The notes beneath the pieces are model-generated. The model was not told the origin of the DNA. It worked only from the letters and a program-made list of their open reading frames with translations, and ran no database searches. Positions 10,001 through 19,472 of a stretch of 64,000 nucleotides of DNA are shown here, piece after piece. The stretch comes from Flavobacterium tiangeerense (GTDB lineage Bacteria > Bacteroidota > Bacteroidia > Flavobacteriales > Flavobacteriaceae), in contig NZ_VLKO01000012.1 in NCBI RefSeq assembly GCF_007830355.1, positions 36,539-100,538 of the forward strand, read 5' to 3'. Numbering within the stretch: the stretch's first letter is position 1; every line of letters begins with the position of its first letter. Made by a program: the position numbers and the translations under genes.

Positions 10001-10735
10001 ATGGAAAAAGAACATCAAATATTTGGGATTAGAGCGATTATCGAAGCTATACAATCTGGCGCAACAGTAGACAAAGTATATATTCAAAAGGAGGCAAGTA
10101 GTGAACTGATGAAAGACTTGATGAAAGTGATGAAACGCGGAAACATCAATTTCTCCTACGTACCCGTTGAAAAGCTAAATAGATTAACTCCAAATAATCA
10201 CCAAGGAGCTGTAGCTACTATCTCTCCTATTTCATTTTTTGATTTGGAAAGTTTAATAGATACAGTGCTTGAAAACGGTAAAAAGCCATTGTTTTTGATT
10301 CTGGATCAAATTTCAGATGCTAGAAATTTTGGTGCCATAATTAGAACTGCTGAATGTACAGGGGTAAATGGAATCATTGTTCAAAAGGCTGGATCGGCAC
10401 CTGTGAATGGAGATACTGTAAAAACATCTGCGGGAGCAGTTTTTAATATTCCAATTTGTAAAGTGGAACACATCAAGGATGCTATATTTTTATTGCAAGC
10501 CAATGGAATTAAAACAGTTGCTGCCACTGAAAAGACGGAGCAAAACATATATGACATCTCTTTGAACGAACCTGTTGCAATTATTATGGGATCAGAAGAC
10601 AGAGGTGTAAATCCATCTGTATTGAAAATTGTAGATGAAAAAGCAAAGCTACCAATGTTTGGAACAATTGGTTCCTTAAATGTTTCCGTAGCGTGTGGTG
10701 CCTTTTTATATGAAGCTGTTAGACAACGATCTTAA
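10001..10735 (+). CDS. rlmB: 23S rRNA (guanosine-2251-2'-O)-methyltransferase, TrmH/SpoU family
   Basis: RlmB methylates the ribose of G2251 in the 23S rRNA P loop using SAM. The 244-residue protein has the N-terminal L30e-like substrate-binding domain (FGIRAIIEAIQSG) and the knotted SPOUT domain. SPOUT motifs visible are LDQISDARNFGAIIRTAE (motif 1, with the conserved Asn-Arg region), IIMGSEDRGVNP (motif 2) and GSLNVSVACGAFLYE (motif 3). Other TrmH-family rRNA methylases look similar, but the length and the GIRAIIEA start favour RlmB. It is monocistronic, with a terminator at 10759-10790 shared with the convergent rhomboid gene. Confidence 0.88.
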   Translation: MEKEHQIFGIRAIIEAIQSGATVDKVYIQKEASSELMKDLMKVMKRGNINFSYVPVEKLNRLTPNNHQGAVATISPISFFDLESLIDTVLENGKKPLFLILDQISDARNFGAIIRTAECTGVNGIIVQKAGSAPVNGDTVKTSAGAVFNIPICKVEHIKDAIFLLQANGIKTVAATEKTEQNIYDISLNEPVAIIMGSEDRGVNPSVLKIVDEKAKLPMFGTIGSLNVSVACGAFLYEAVRQRS

Positions 10736-10758
10736 CGCAATAAATATTTTTAAAATTT

Positions 10759-10790
10759 AAATGAGTTGAAACTATAGTTTTAACTCATTT
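10759..10790. terminator. Bidirectional hairpin terminator between rlmB and the rhomboid gene
   Basis: The stem AAATGAGTT / AACTCATTT is followed by a T run on the plus strand. The right arm overlaps the last codons of the minus-strand rhomboid gene, whose stop is at 10772-10774. On the minus strand the flanking A/T-rich tract could serve the same purpose. Confidence 0.7.
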
Positions 10791-11548
10791 TTTTTTGGAA
10801 TCAACTCATATTGCACGGGTACACTAGACGTATAATACTCATAGATTGGAGATTGCTCGATAGGAACCGCAACGGGTAAATTGACAAAATTTCCTTTTTC
10901 ATCAAACCGTTGCATGAATTTATCTTGCGAAGCATCATAATCCGGGTGTTCCCAATCGTATTTTATGGGCTTCTTTAACTGAGGGGTATCACAAAGGAAA
11001 GACAATACAATTCCTGAAATAAGACCACCCAAATGACCTTCCCAAGAAATTGACTTTTCAGTTACAATCTCGGGACTTGGAAAAACATACCATACTAATC
11101 CACCATAAATAACAATGACTGTAAGTGATAGGGCAACAAGTCTTTGATTTTTGGTTTGGATTCCTTTGAAAAAAATAAAACTAAACAACACGTAAATTAA
11201 TCCGCTCGCACCTATGTGATAACTTTCCCTACCGATGCACCATGTTATCATTCCTGATAGAAGGATTCCAAATACAACAACAGGAACAGACTCTTTTGCA
11301 TAAAAAAATTGCAAAGCTGCAAGCAAGATAAACAGCGGTATACTATTATTGTACAAATGCTCTACATCACCATGAATGAATGGACTTAAAAAGACACCTT
11401 GAAGTCCTGAAAAGGTTCGGGGATAGATACCGTTTTGATAAAAATCAAAGTCAAATTTTATTTGCAACCAATAAACAAACCACAATAGTACTACACTAAA
11501 AAATGGAAATAATAGAACTGAGTTTGTAAACTTAAAATGTTTGTCCAT
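10772..11548 (-). CDS. Rhomboid-family intramembrane serine protease
   Basis: Rhomboids cleave transmembrane substrates inside the bilayer with a Ser-His dyad. The 258-residue protein has about six hydrophobic segments. The family signatures are HGDVEHLYNN (about 59-68, the HxxxxHxxxN-type motif of TM2), GASG with catalytic Ser115, and GHLGG with catalytic His172. A roughly 70-residue hydrophilic C-terminal tail follows the last membrane segment. It stands alone between rlmB and rarA with its own promoter region, and its physiological substrate is unknown. Confidence 0.9.
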   Translation of the reverse strand: MDKHFKFTNSVLLFPFFSVVLLWFVYWLQIKFDFDFYQNGIYPRTFSGLQGVFLSPFIHGDVEHLYNNSIPLFILLAALQFFYAKESVPVVVFGILLSGMITWCIGRESYHIGASGLIYVLFSFIFFKGIQTKNQRLVALSLTVIVIYGGLVWYVFPSPEIVTEKSISWEGHLGGLISGIVLSFLCDTPQLKKPIKYDWEHPDYDASQDKFMQRFDEKGNFVNLPVAVPIEQSPIYEYYTSSVPVQYELIPKKNELKL

Positions 11549-11673
11549 AGATGTTGACTCGATTGATCTAAAAAGCTAATTCATATTAACGAATACGATT
11601 AAAGTACAAAAATGCAACCAAAAAACATAAGATGTAATTTTGTCATGATAAAGCTGTTATTTCATAAAGCAAC

Positions 11674-11761
11674 ACGCCCTAGCCCAGATGGAAATGGCAT
11701 CCTTTTATATCTTGTTTTTTACAAGATGTAAAAGATAGAATGTACAGCTGGAAAAAGCTCC
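11674..11761 (+). repeat. Intergenic structured repeat, family A, copy 1
   Basis: The element begins ACGCCCTAGCCCAGATGG and ends TGTACAGCTGGAAAAAGC. The middle is a hairpin (ATCTTGT / ACAAGAT, extended by TTTTA / TAAAA). The same arms occur at 46034-46174 on the other strand around a different hairpin. From memory, sequences of this kind are common between genes in Flavobacterium; this was not searched. Confidence 0.65.
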
Positions 11762-11820
11762 AAATAAAGCTGTAATTTTACACCCATAAAAAGCTAGTTA
11801 CAGTCAACCAAATTAAGAAA

Positions 11821-13098
11821 ATGGAAGCACCACTTGCAGAACGAATACGCCCTCAAAAACTGGATGATTATGTGAGTCAGTCTCATCTTGTAGGGCCAAA
11901 TGGATCATTGACACAGCAAATTGCTAAAGGAATAATCCCATCATTAATTTTTTGGGGACCACCAGGCACTGGAAAAACAACCTTATCACAAATTATCGCT
12001 CAGGAATCTAAACGTCCGTTTTATATATTAAGCGCTATTAATTCTGGGGTTAAGGACATCAGAGAAGTTATTGAAAAGGCAAAACAGAGTGGCGGATTGT
12101 TTACAGCCAAAAATCCTATTTTATTTATTGACGAGATTCACCGCTTTAGTAAATCGCAGCAGGATTCCTTACTCGCTGCGGTAGAGAAAGGCTGGGTAAC
12201 CCTAATAGGCGCTACAACTGAAAACCCCAGTTTTGAGGTAATTCCCGCGTTACTGTCAAGATGTCAAGTCTATGTATTAAATCCGTTTACAAAAATAGAT
12301 TTGGAGACCTTGCTGGAACGTGCCATGAAAAAAGATGTATTGATGTCTCAAAAAAATATTGAGCTCAAAGAAACCGAAGCTTTATTAAGGCTTTCGGGCG
12401 GGGATGGCAGAAAATTATTGAATGTTTTTGAACTGGTTGTGAATGCATCTCTTGATGACAAAATTATCATTACTAACGATCGTGTATTTGAAGTTGTACA
12501 ACAAAATACGGTGCTTTATGACAAAACAGGAGAACAGCACTATGATATTGTATCGGCATTTATAAAATCGATTCGTGGTAGCGATCCTAATGGAGCTGTG
12601 TATTGGCTAGCCCGAATGATTGAAGGTGGTGAAGATGTAAAATTTATAGCCCGAAGAATGCTCATATTAAGTAGCGAAGATATTGGAAACGCAAATCCTA
12701 CTGCTTTTATCATGGCCAACAACACTTTTCAAGCTGTGGCTACGATAGGTTATCCGGAAAGCCGAATCATTTTGAGTCAATGTGCAGTGTACCTTGCCAC
12801 ATCACCTAAAAGCAATGCATCCTACTTGGCTATAGGTACTGCACAACAACTCGTGAAACAAACGGGAGATTTACCAGTACCTATTCATTTGCGCAATGCA
12901 CCAACCAAACTCATGAAAGAACTAGGATATGGTGAAGAATACAAATATGCACATGATTACACAAACAATTTTGCCGAACAAGAATTTCTTCCAGATACTA
13001 TTACAAAAACACCTATTTATGTACCAGGGAATAATTCAAGAGAAAATACCATTAGGGAATTTTTAAAAAACCGCTGGAAAGATAAATATGGATATTAA
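11821..13098 (+). CDS. rarA: Replication-associated recombination protein A (AAA+ ATPase, MgsA)
   Basis: RarA is a tetrameric AAA+ ATPase related to clamp-loader subunits that acts at stalled replication forks. The 425-residue protein starts [20 protein letters not shown]. Walker A is GPPGTGKTT (about 46-54) and Walker B is [10 protein letters not shown], followed by the sensor region [11 protein letters not shown]. The C-terminal half carries the MgsA-specific [21 protein letters not shown] and [19 protein letters not shown] segments. Expression appears independent: a 272-bp upstream gap and a strong terminator at 13106-13135. Confidence 0.95.
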   Translation: MEAPLAERIRPQKLDDYVSQSHLVGPNGSLTQQIAKGIIPSLIFWGPPGTGKTTLSQIIAQESKRPFYILSAINSGVKDIREVIEKAKQSGGLFTAKNPILFIDEIHRFSKSQQDSLLAAVEKGWVTLIGATTENPSFEVIPALLSRCQVYVLNPFTKIDLETLLERAMKKDVLMSQKNIELKETEALLRLSGGDGRKLLNVFELVVNASLDDKIIITNDRVFEVVQQNTVLYDKTGEQHYDIVSAFIKSIRGSDPNGAVYWLARMIEGGEDVKFIARRMLILSSEDIGNANPTAFIMANNTFQAVATIGYPESRIILSQCAVYLATSPKSNASYLAIGTAQQLVKQTGDLPVPIHLRNAPTKLMKELGYGEEYKYAHDYTNNFAEQEFLPDTITKTPIYVPGNNSRENTIREFLKNRWKDKYGY

Positions 13099-13105
13099 AC
13101 TTCAC

Positions 13106-13135
13106 AGAAAAGCCTTGACGAATCAAGGCTTTTCT
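13106..13135. terminator. Hairpin terminator downstream of rarA
   Basis: The stem AGAAAAGCCTTGA / TCAAGGCTTTTCT has 13 base pairs around a CGAA tetraloop. It lies between convergent rarA and the gene ending at 13160 and may serve both. Confidence 0.85.
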
Positions 13136-13159
13136 ATGAATAGGAAGTACTTTTGTTTT

Positions 13160-13909
13160 CTAGAATTTTACATTGATTTTTTCTGAAACTAAGACATCGC
13201 TTTTATAATATTCAAAATACCATTGGTTCTCTTTTAAAATTAAAGAACCTTGAATATCACCCTTAATAGCTATAAATGAGTTCTTCTGAGAAGTTTTAAG
13301 CAATTTCATTACTACTTTTGGACTACTATCAATTAATTGAAAACCAGTTGATGTTGCTTGTGCATACAACAAATCTGCCCCTATAGATTGACTCATTGTT
13401 GTTACAACTTCATTCGTGTTTTTTTGAATCATCACACGATCTTTTGAGGCTGGCTCAACGACTTGATCTTGAGCAATAGCTTTAGTTCCATTATACTTAT
13501 ATTTCAAATTAAGTATTGATACAAAAGCTTTGTTGAGTGCTTCAGCGTAGGCTACTTGATACTCTTTCTCTCTACTAGATCCCATTACGGATTGAAAAAT
13601 AATTTTATCATTGCAATCCTTTAAAACGACAACCAATTTTGTGGTTAAAAAACCATTTTCCTTAACAACATCTGCAAAGAGCAAATCACAACGATTATAA
13701 TACTCTTGCGGCAGTTCCGCCTTTTTATAAAATGCTACAAAACCAGCTTTCTCAAAATTGTACTTTGTTAGCGTATTCATTCGATATTGATTCTCCACTT
13801 TAAGAAAATCGAACTTAAGAGGTACAATTACAGCTTTGTAGTTATTAATGGACTGTGCAAACGAAAAGTTAACAAGGAGCATAAACAAAAATAGGAGTGA
13901 TTTTTTCAT
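13160..13909 (-). CDS. Secreted protein of unknown function
   Basis: The 249-residue protein has a clear signal peptide (hydrophobic core LLFLFMLLVNF, cleavage near SFAQS). The rest is soluble, rich in Lys, Asn and Val, with alternating beta-type segments such as YKAVIVPLKFDFL and KLVVVLKDC. I do not recognise a family. Its ATG follows the stop of the upstream nucleotidase gene by two bases (TAA-TA-ATG), so the two are translationally coupled. The predicted site is the periplasm or the outer membrane inner face; it has no lipobox. Confidence 0.75.
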   Translation of the reverse strand: MKKSLLFLFMLLVNFSFAQSINNYKAVIVPLKFDFLKVENQYRMNTLTKYNFEKAGFVAFYKKAELPQEYYNRCDLLFADVVKENGFLTTKLVVVLKDCNDKIIFQSVMGSSREKEYQVAYAEALNKAFVSILNLKYKYNGTKAIAQDQVVEPASKDRVMIQKNTNEVVTTMSQSIGADLLYAQATSTGFQLIDSSPKVVMKLLKTSQKNSFIAIKGDIQGSLILKENQWYFEYYKSDVLVSEKINVKF

Positions 13910-13911
13910 TA

Positions 13912-14598
13912 TTATAAATATTTTTTGAGTTCTAATAAATGGTTAATTTGTTTAATATCGCCGCCGACTTCCATACTATTTTCATTAAAAAAAATAGCAT
14001 CTAATCCTGCATTAAGTGCCCCTTGAACATCAGCTTCAAAACTATCTCCTATCATGACACTGGATGTAACAGCAGCGTTAGCACGTTGAAGTGCAAAATT
14101 AAATATGCCTGGATTTGGTTTTTTAACACCAGCCATTTCAGAGTTTGTTACTGTTTGAAAATAACTTTCAATTTTTGCATTGTACATTTTTCTGGATTGA
14201 ACTTCTGCAAAACCGTTTGTTATGATATGCAAATTGTATTTTGGCTTTAAATACTCCAAAATTTCAAATGTTCCGTCAAACAGATGATTACTATCTGGTA
14301 AAAGTCTGATGTATTCATCGGAGATTTTATTGATTTGAGCATCCGAAATGGAGTAATCAATAGCATCAAAAGAATGTTTCAATCTATTGTAACGCAATTC
14401 CTCATGAGTAATTTTGTCAAACTGATATAATTTCCAACAATCTTGATTTATTGGTACATATTTATCAATGAATAGCTTAGGATCAACATCAGGGTGATTG
14501 TTTTTAAAAATAGTATTGAAAGTAAGTTCTGAATTTTTATCAAAATCCCACAATGTATGGTCCAGATCAAAAAAAACATCCGTTAATTTTTGTTTCAT
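13912..14598 (-). CDS. YjjG-type HAD nucleotidase
   Basis: This 228-residue haloacid-dehalogenase-fold phosphatase resembles E. coli YjjG, a house-cleaning 5'-nucleotidase for non-canonical pyrimidine nucleotides. Motif I is FFDLDHTLWDF with nucleophile Asp11 and acid Asp13. Motif II is IITNGF. Motif III Lys is in GVKKPNPGIF and motif IV is MIGDSFEADVQGALNAG. The helical cap lies between motifs I and II. It is 9 bases downstream of radC and 2 bases upstream of the secreted unknown, forming one operon. Confidence 0.87.
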   Translation of the reverse strand: MKQKLTDVFFDLDHTLWDFDKNSELTFNTIFKNNHPDVDPKLFIDKYVPINQDCWKLYQFDKITHEELRYNRLKHSFDAIDYSISDAQINKISDEYIRLLPDSNHLFDGTFEILEYLKPKYNLHIITNGFAEVQSRKMYNAKIESYFQTVTNSEMAGVKKPNPGIFNFALQRANAAVTSSVMIGDSFEADVQGALNAGLDAIFFNENSMEVGGDIKQINHLLELKKYL

Positions 14599-14607
14599 AA
14601 TTTGTAA

Positions 14608-15300
14608 TTAAATTATGCCTTCATCGGCAAAGCTAAAATAACTGTTTTCAGTCACTATAAGATGATCTAGTACTTTTATTTCTAAACTTTCTCCGGCCTG
14701 CTTTAATTTTTTGGTGATGTGTTTATCTGCATCACTGGGCACAAGTGTTCCTGAAGGATGGTTATGGCATAAAATTAAAGCTGTTGCACCATTTTCTAAG
14801 GCTGTTTTAAAAACGATTCGCACATCAACTAGTGTCCCGGTAATACCTCCTTTACTCAGTTGAGATTTGGCAATAATTTTATTAGAGTTATTCAAAAAAA
14901 TAATCCAAAACTCCTCATGTGGTAGCTCTCCTATTACGGGTTGCATGATTTCAAAAATCACTTTACTTGAGGTTACTTTTTTTAACTCCACAGTATCCTC
15001 TGCTCTACGTCGTCGACCCAATTCAAGAGCCGCAATAATTGCAATTGCTTTTGCCTCACCAATTCCCTTAAAAGTGGTTAATTGTGCTAAGGATAATTTC
15101 CCTAATGCATTTAAATTATTGTCAACACTGGATAAAATTCGTTTGCTTAAATCAACTGCGGACTCATTCCGACTACCCGATCCTATCAATATAGCTATCA
15201 ACTCCGCATCGCTAAGAGCACTTTTACCTTTGAGCATCAATTTTTCACGTGGTCTATCATCTTCGGACCAATTTGTGATGGGAAAATTAGTTTGTTCCAA
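14608..15300 (-). CDS. radC: RadC family protein (JAB/MPN domain)
   Basis: The 230-residue protein has an N-terminal helix-hairpin-helix region (TTFKGIGEAKAIAIIAA, about 73-89). A C-terminal JAB1/MPN-like metalloprotease fold follows with the metal motif HNHPSGTLVPSDAD. The molecular function of RadC is unsettled; early links to DNA repair in E. coli were later withdrawn. It opens a minus-strand operon with the YjjG-type nucleotidase and a secreted unknown. Length and motif order are standard. Confidence 0.92.
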   Translation of the reverse strand: MEQTNFPITNWSEDDRPREKLMLKGKSALSDAELIAILIGSGSRNESAVDLSKRILSSVDNNLNALGKLSLAQLTTFKGIGEAKAIAIIAALELGRRRRAEDTVELKKVTSSKVIFEIMQPVIGELPHEEFWIIFLNNSNKIIAKSQLSKGGITGTLVDVRIVFKTALENGATALILCHNHPSGTLVPSDADKHITKKLKQAGESLEIKVLDHLIVTENSYFSFADEGII

Positions 15301-15369
15301 GTCGTAACTTTTTAAAATTAAGCGTAATACAAAAGTAAAAATAACGTTATTTTAATTAAAGATAAAAAT

Positions 15370-15975
15370 ATGAAAGCTATTTATTTCTTACTAATTATTA
15401 GCATTTTAATGCCTTATGAATTAAAGGCACAGTAAGGCAGACCAAATATTCCGTTTGAAACACGACTTTCAAAAGCAGCTTTATCCATTATAAACCCCAA
15501 TGTAATTTATGATCCAACGTATAAATCCATACCCTATCCTAAAGGCGATGTACCTAAAAACAAAGGAGTTTGTACGGATGTAGTCATTAGAGCCTACCGA
15601 AAATTAAATATTGATTTACAAAAAGAAGTACATGAGGATATGAAAAATCATTTTTCGAAATATCCCAACTTAAAAAAATGGGGCATGAAGGGGACTGATA
15701 CAAATATAGATCACAGAAGAGTTCCAAACTTAGAAGTTTTCTTTGAAAGAAAAGGTAGAAAGCTACTAGTATCAGATAAAGCTCAAGATTATAAAACAGG
15801 TGCTATTGTAACTTGGATAATTAACGGAAAACTTCCTCACATAGGTATTGTAACTCATAAAAAAACGAGTGACGGCATGCGTCCACTACTTGTACATAAC
15901 GTAGGATCAGGTCAAGTACTAGAAGACTGTTTATTTAAATACAAAATAGTAGGACACTATCAATATGAAAAATAA
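15370..15975 (+). pseudogene. DUF1287 family protein, interrupted by an in-frame TAA
   Basis: From the ATG at 15370 one frame runs to 15975 with a single stop. Codons 1-21 encode a signal peptide (MKAIYFLL...YELKAQ). Codon 22, at 15433-15435, is TAA, and the frame then stays open for 180 codons. The downstream part has the DUF1287 signatures NKGVCTDVVIRAYR, VHEDM, DHRRVPNL and HIGIVTHKKT, which resemble an NlpC/P60-type Cys/His arrangement. The next in-frame ATG (15640) is beyond the putative catalytic Cys, so a shorter product would be inactive. Either a recent nonsense mutation or a sequencing error explains this. Function of the intact family is unknown, possibly cell-wall related. Confidence 0.85.
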
Positions 15976-15999
15976 AAGGCACCATAATAATGGCGCCTT
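15976..15999 (+). terminator. Hairpin terminator after the DUF1287 gene
   Basis: AAGGCACCAT / ATGGCGCCTT pairs around AATA with one mismatch. It lies directly at the stop codon, between this gene and the convergent mpl gene. Confidence 0.55.
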
Positions 16000-16007
16000 A
16001 AAGTTTA

Positions 16008-17417
16008 TTACTGCATTAGATTTTTGACCTCATCAAAATTTAATCCGCCATAATTACCGGAACTCATCAACAACAACGCCGAATTGTCTAAATCAAGGTT
16101 AAACAAATAGTCTTTAAAATCTTGTGGATTGGTATAAATAATCAAATCTTCTCTGTTAAAAGCTTTGGCTATTTGATCATAAGTTACTTCTTCAAGTTGT
16201 TTGATTTTTACAGCATCAGGGGAGTAAAAAACAACTGCTACATCAGCATATTCTAATGCTCCTTCATACTCTTTTAAGAACTCAGCATTCAAGCTACTGT
16301 AGGTGTGCAATTCTAAACAAGCTACTAATTTACGATTTGGGTATTGCTCCTTTACCGCTTTAGTTGTGGCAGCTACTTTGCTAGGTGAGTGTGCAAAATC
16401 TTTGTAGGCCACTTTTCCTTTTCCTTCGGCTATTTTCTCTAGTCGTTTACTCGCACCTTTAAAACTAGCAATTGCCTCGTAAAAATCAGCTTCATCAACG
16501 CCCATGTTTTGGCAAATCCATTTGGCACCAGCCAAATTATTTAAATTGTGCGCGCCAAAAACTTCAATTGGCATATCCCCTTCTGGAGTTTCAAGAAGTG
16601 TTACTCCATCGCTCACTGTATATTGAGGTGTAGCATAGGCTAATTTACGGATCGGATTAGTTGCAGCCTCAGCAACGCGCTTCACTTCGGCATCGTCTTC
16701 GTTGTATACTAATATGCCACCGTTAGTAATTTTATCAATAAAAATTTCAAATTGCTCTACGTAATTTTCGTAAGTCGGAAAAACATTTATGTGATCCCAA
16801 GCAATACCTGAAATTAGCGCAATATTAGGCTGATACAAATGAAATTTAGGACGCCTATCTATAGGTGATGACAAATACTCGTCTCCTTCAAGTACCATGA
16901 AATCATTTTCTTCGGTCAGATGTACCATCGTATCAAAACCTTCGAGTTGTGCTCCTACCATATAATCTACAGCAATGTTATGATAATGCATTACGTGTAA
17001 GATCATTGAGGTAATAGTTGTCTTTCCGTGAGAACCACCAATCACTACGCGGGTTTTGTTTTTTGACTGCTCGTATAAAAATTCTGGATAAGAATATATT
17101 TTCAACCCTAAAGCTTGCGCTTGTAGTAATTCAGGATTATCAGCTTTGGCATGCATACCCAAAATAATTGCTTCTATATCTTGGGTGATCTTTTCGGGAA
17201 ACCAACCCATCTCTTGCGGAAGTAATCCTTTTTTTTCTAACCTTGATTTAGAAGGCTCAAAAACTGCATCATCACTACCTGTAACTTTATATCCTTTGTT
17301 GTACAAAGTAAGTGCCAAGTTATGCATGGCGCTACCTCCTATTGCTATAAAATGAAGATGGTTAGATGTATTTGAACTTAATACCGATGGGTTAGAATTT
17401 GGATGTTTAGTTTCCAT
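16008..17417 (-). CDS. mpl: UDP-N-acetylmuramate:L-alanyl-gamma-D-glutamyl-meso-diaminopimelate ligase
   Basis: Mpl attaches recycled murein tripeptide to UDP-MurNAc in the cytoplasm. The 469-residue protein has the Mur ligase order. The N-terminal Rossmann part is HFIAIGGSAMHNLAL. The ATP loop is GGSHGKTTITSMIL, and the central domain contains VLEGDEYLSSPIDRRPKF and SGIAWDHINVFP. The C-terminal domain contains KDFAHSPSKVAATTKA. The Mpl-specific start and the GDEY...DRRPKF stretch separate it from MurC. The window also carries anmK (56582), so part of a muropeptide recycling route is present. Confidence 0.92.
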   Translation of the reverse strand: METKHPNSNPSVLSSNTSNHLHFIAIGGSAMHNLALTLYNKGYKVTGSDDAVFEPSKSRLEKKGLLPQEMGWFPEKITQDIEAIILGMHAKADNPELLQAQALGLKIYSYPEFLYEQSKNKTRVVIGGSHGKTTITSMILHVMHYHNIAVDYMVGAQLEGFDTMVHLTEENDFMVLEGDEYLSSPIDRRPKFHLYQPNIALISGIAWDHINVFPTYENYVEQFEIFIDKITNGGILVYNEDDAEVKRVAEAATNPIRKLAYATPQYTVSDGVTLLETPEGDMPIEVFGAHNLNNLAGAKWICQNMGVDEADFYEAIASFKGASKRLEKIAEGKGKVAYKDFAHSPSKVAATTKAVKEQYPNRKLVACLELHTYSSLNAEFLKEYEGALEYADVAVVFYSPDAVKIKQLEEVTYDQIAKAFNREDLIIYTNPQDFKDYLFNLDLDNSALLLMSSGNYGGLNFDEVKNLMQ

Positions 17418-17478
17418 ATTTATATTTTTCTGAATTTTATTTACTCATTGGCCACAGCCAAATAACGGAGTGAGATTA

Positions 17479-18129
17479 TTATGTTTTCTTTAATTTATGT
17501 TTGTATAAATTGTCTAATTTTTGGGAACCTACTTTTGTACTACCCGCCTGAATGGCTTTTTTATATTGATTTTCTGCAGCGGTGTATCTCTTAAAATATT
17601 CTTCTATATGCCCTCTTGAAAGGTAGCCGTCTACAGGTGATAATTTTGCTAATTCATTTGAATATTTAATTGCTTTAGACTCGCTTCCGCCAACAATTCC
17701 AGGCAACTGAATATACAATTCTATCAATGCCCATCGGGAGTCAATATGCTTTGGGTTTAATACAATGGCTTTTTCAAATGAAGATTTAACCTCATCAATC
17801 ATTCCAAGCGCTTTAAACTTATTCACGGTCTTGGCTTTCATACCAAGCGCACCACCATATTTATAATAATAATCTGCCTCTGATGGCTTTAGCACTTTGA
17901 GCTTTTTATAATATACTATAGCTTTGTCCCATGATTTAGATTGACCCGCAATATCGCCTAGGTATTCTATAACCTTAGTATCAGCAGGATTGGTTTTCAA
18001 AATGCCTTCAAAAAGAACTTCTGCCTGACTGTATTTTTCTTCCTTGAAAAGTTTCTCTGCTTTTTCAAAATTGGATTGAGACCACATCATCATTGGCAGC
18101 AATAAAAAAGAATAAAGAATTTGTTTCAT
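17479..18129 (-). CDS. Secreted tetratricopeptide-repeat protein
   Basis: The 216-residue protein has a signal peptide (MKQILYSFLLLPMMMWSQ) and then TPR-type helical pairs. Examples are FEKAEKLFKEEKYSQAEVLFEGIL, WDKAIVYYKKLKVLKP, the repeat around SSFEKAIVLNPKHIDSRWALIELY, and a last AENQYKKAIQAG unit. TPR solenoids mediate protein-protein contacts; the partner is unknown. It lies 61 bases upstream (in transcription order) of mpl and may share its transcript. Confidence 0.82.
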   Translation of the reverse strand: MKQILYSFLLLPMMMWSQSNFEKAEKLFKEEKYSQAEVLFEGILKTNPADTKVIEYLGDIAGQSKSWDKAIVYYKKLKVLKPSEADYYYKYGGALGMKAKTVNKFKALGMIDEVKSSFEKAIVLNPKHIDSRWALIELYIQLPGIVGGSESKAIKYSNELAKLSPVDGYLSRGHIEEYFKRYTAAENQYKKAIQAGSTKVGSQKLDNLYKHKLKKT

Positions 18130-18372
18130 TTTTCAAAAATAAGAAATTTATATAAGGATGTGAAAAGATTATGAGCCAACATTGCAACTAAAAGTATAAT
18201 GAAATAGAAAACTTAAAAAAACTTTCCCATAACATGCTGCTCTTACTTTAGCTAGAGTTTACATGCAATGTTATTTACACTGCTATTTCACAAACAAAGT
18301 TCTTGCCACAAAGTCAACTTAGTATAAATGAATTAGTAAAAAGACTCTATTTTTCGCAACCAAAAAAACAAT

Positions 18373-19362
18373 ATGAAAATATTTTATGCCATTCAAGCCA
18401 CAGGAAACGGCCACATTAGTAGAGCTACACAATTATATCCTTATTTACTTCAACACGGAACAGTAGATTTTTTCTTGAGCGGTAACAATGCCAGCTTAGA
18501 TCTTAAAATACCTATTCGATATAAAAGCAATGGCTGCAGCTTATACTACAGCAAGTGCGGTGGACTCGATTACTGGAATATTACAAAAAATATCAAACCC
18601 CGCCAAATCTACAAAGACGCTGATGCACTACCACTTAAAGACTACGATGTGGTAATCAATGATTTTGACGCCATCACATCTCTAGCTTGTAAAATGCAAA
18701 ACGTCCATTCAGTTCAATTGGGACATCAAGCCAGTTTCCTCTCTAAAAACACTCCCAGACCCGATAAAAAAAACATCATGGGCGAACTCATTTTACAGCA
18801 TTACGCTAAAGCTCCTAAGAACATTGGCTTGCACTTTGAAAACTACGACAGCTTCATAAGGCCTCCCATAATCAAGGACAAAATAATTGAAGCCAATCCC
18901 CAAAATTTACAACACATCACCGTTTACTTACCATCTTTTGACCAAGACTGTCTCGAAAAAGCGTTTCAAAAGTTACACGATGTAACATTTCATTGGTTCC
19001 TTAGTAGCGTAACTCACAAACACACCATTCAAAATATTACCTATTATCCTGTAAACCAAAAACAATTCAATAAGAGCCTCATCACTTGTGACGGAATTAT
19101 TACGGGCGGAGGTTTTGAAACTCCAGCCGAAGCACTATACCTCAAGAAGAAAGTATTGAGTATACCAATTCGCAATCATTACGAGCAGGAATGTAACGCC
19201 GCAGCACTAAAAAAACTTGGGGTTCCGGTAGTGTATACCGTTGATAAAGAATTTGATACTATAATTTCAAACTGGTTAAACCTCAAAATTACCTATCCCG
19301 AAATGCAGGCCAATAATATTCCTGAAACGCTTCAATACCTTTTTGATACCTATCGAGATTAA
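18373..19362 (+). CDS. GT-B fold glycosyltransferase, MJ1255-like
   Basis: The 329-residue protein starts MKIFYAIQATGNGHISRATQ, a glycine-rich loop typical of MurG/MJ1255-type GT-B enzymes. Its C-terminal half contains SLITCDGIITGGGFETPAEALYLKKKV and PIRNHYEQECNAAALKKLGV, which match the nucleotide-sugar binding site of these families. No membrane segment is present, so it probably works at the cytoplasmic face. Donor and acceptor are unknown. It stands alone between the TPR gene and a family-B repeat. Confidence 0.83.
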   Translation: MKIFYAIQATGNGHISRATQLYPYLLQHGTVDFFLSGNNASLDLKIPIRYKSNGCSLYYSKCGGLDYWNITKNIKPRQIYKDADALPLKDYDVVINDFDAITSLACKMQNVHSVQLGHQASFLSKNTPRPDKKNIMGELILQHYAKAPKNIGLHFENYDSFIRPPIIKDKIIEANPQNLQHITVYLPSFDQDCLEKAFQKLHDVTFHWFLSSVTHKHTIQNITYYPVNQKQFNKSLITCDGIITGGGFETPAEALYLKKKVLSIPIRNHYEQECNAAALKKLGVPVVYTVDKEFDTIISNWLNLKITYPEMQANNIPETLQYLFDTYRD

Positions 19363-19370
19363 AATTAATT

Positions 19371-19472
19371 TTGGGGAATGCCCCGCAAAAAAAGCGGGTC
19401 GGGCTATACAGTACAATCTTTTTTGCGAAAAAAATGCAAAAAAGGATTCCCCTTTCTATCCCTCATTCAGCA
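19371..19472 (-). repeat. Intergenic structured repeat, family B, copy 1
   Basis: Read on the minus strand, the element has GAGGGAT, then a hairpin (GGATT arm with GCAAAAAA / TTTTTTGC), then ATAGCCCGACC, then a second hairpin CCCGC / GCGGG. It shares the AGCCCGACC core and the order of parts with the copies at 36939-37028 and 60829-60941. It fills most of the gap between the glycosyltransferase and the Mpo1-like gene. Confidence 0.65.

Noticed and set aside
15640..15975. Short gene starting at the ATG at 15640
   Set aside because: It is the 3' part of the DUF1287 frame beginning at 15370; it lacks the signal peptide and the CTDVV region, so it is treated as part of a pseudogene.
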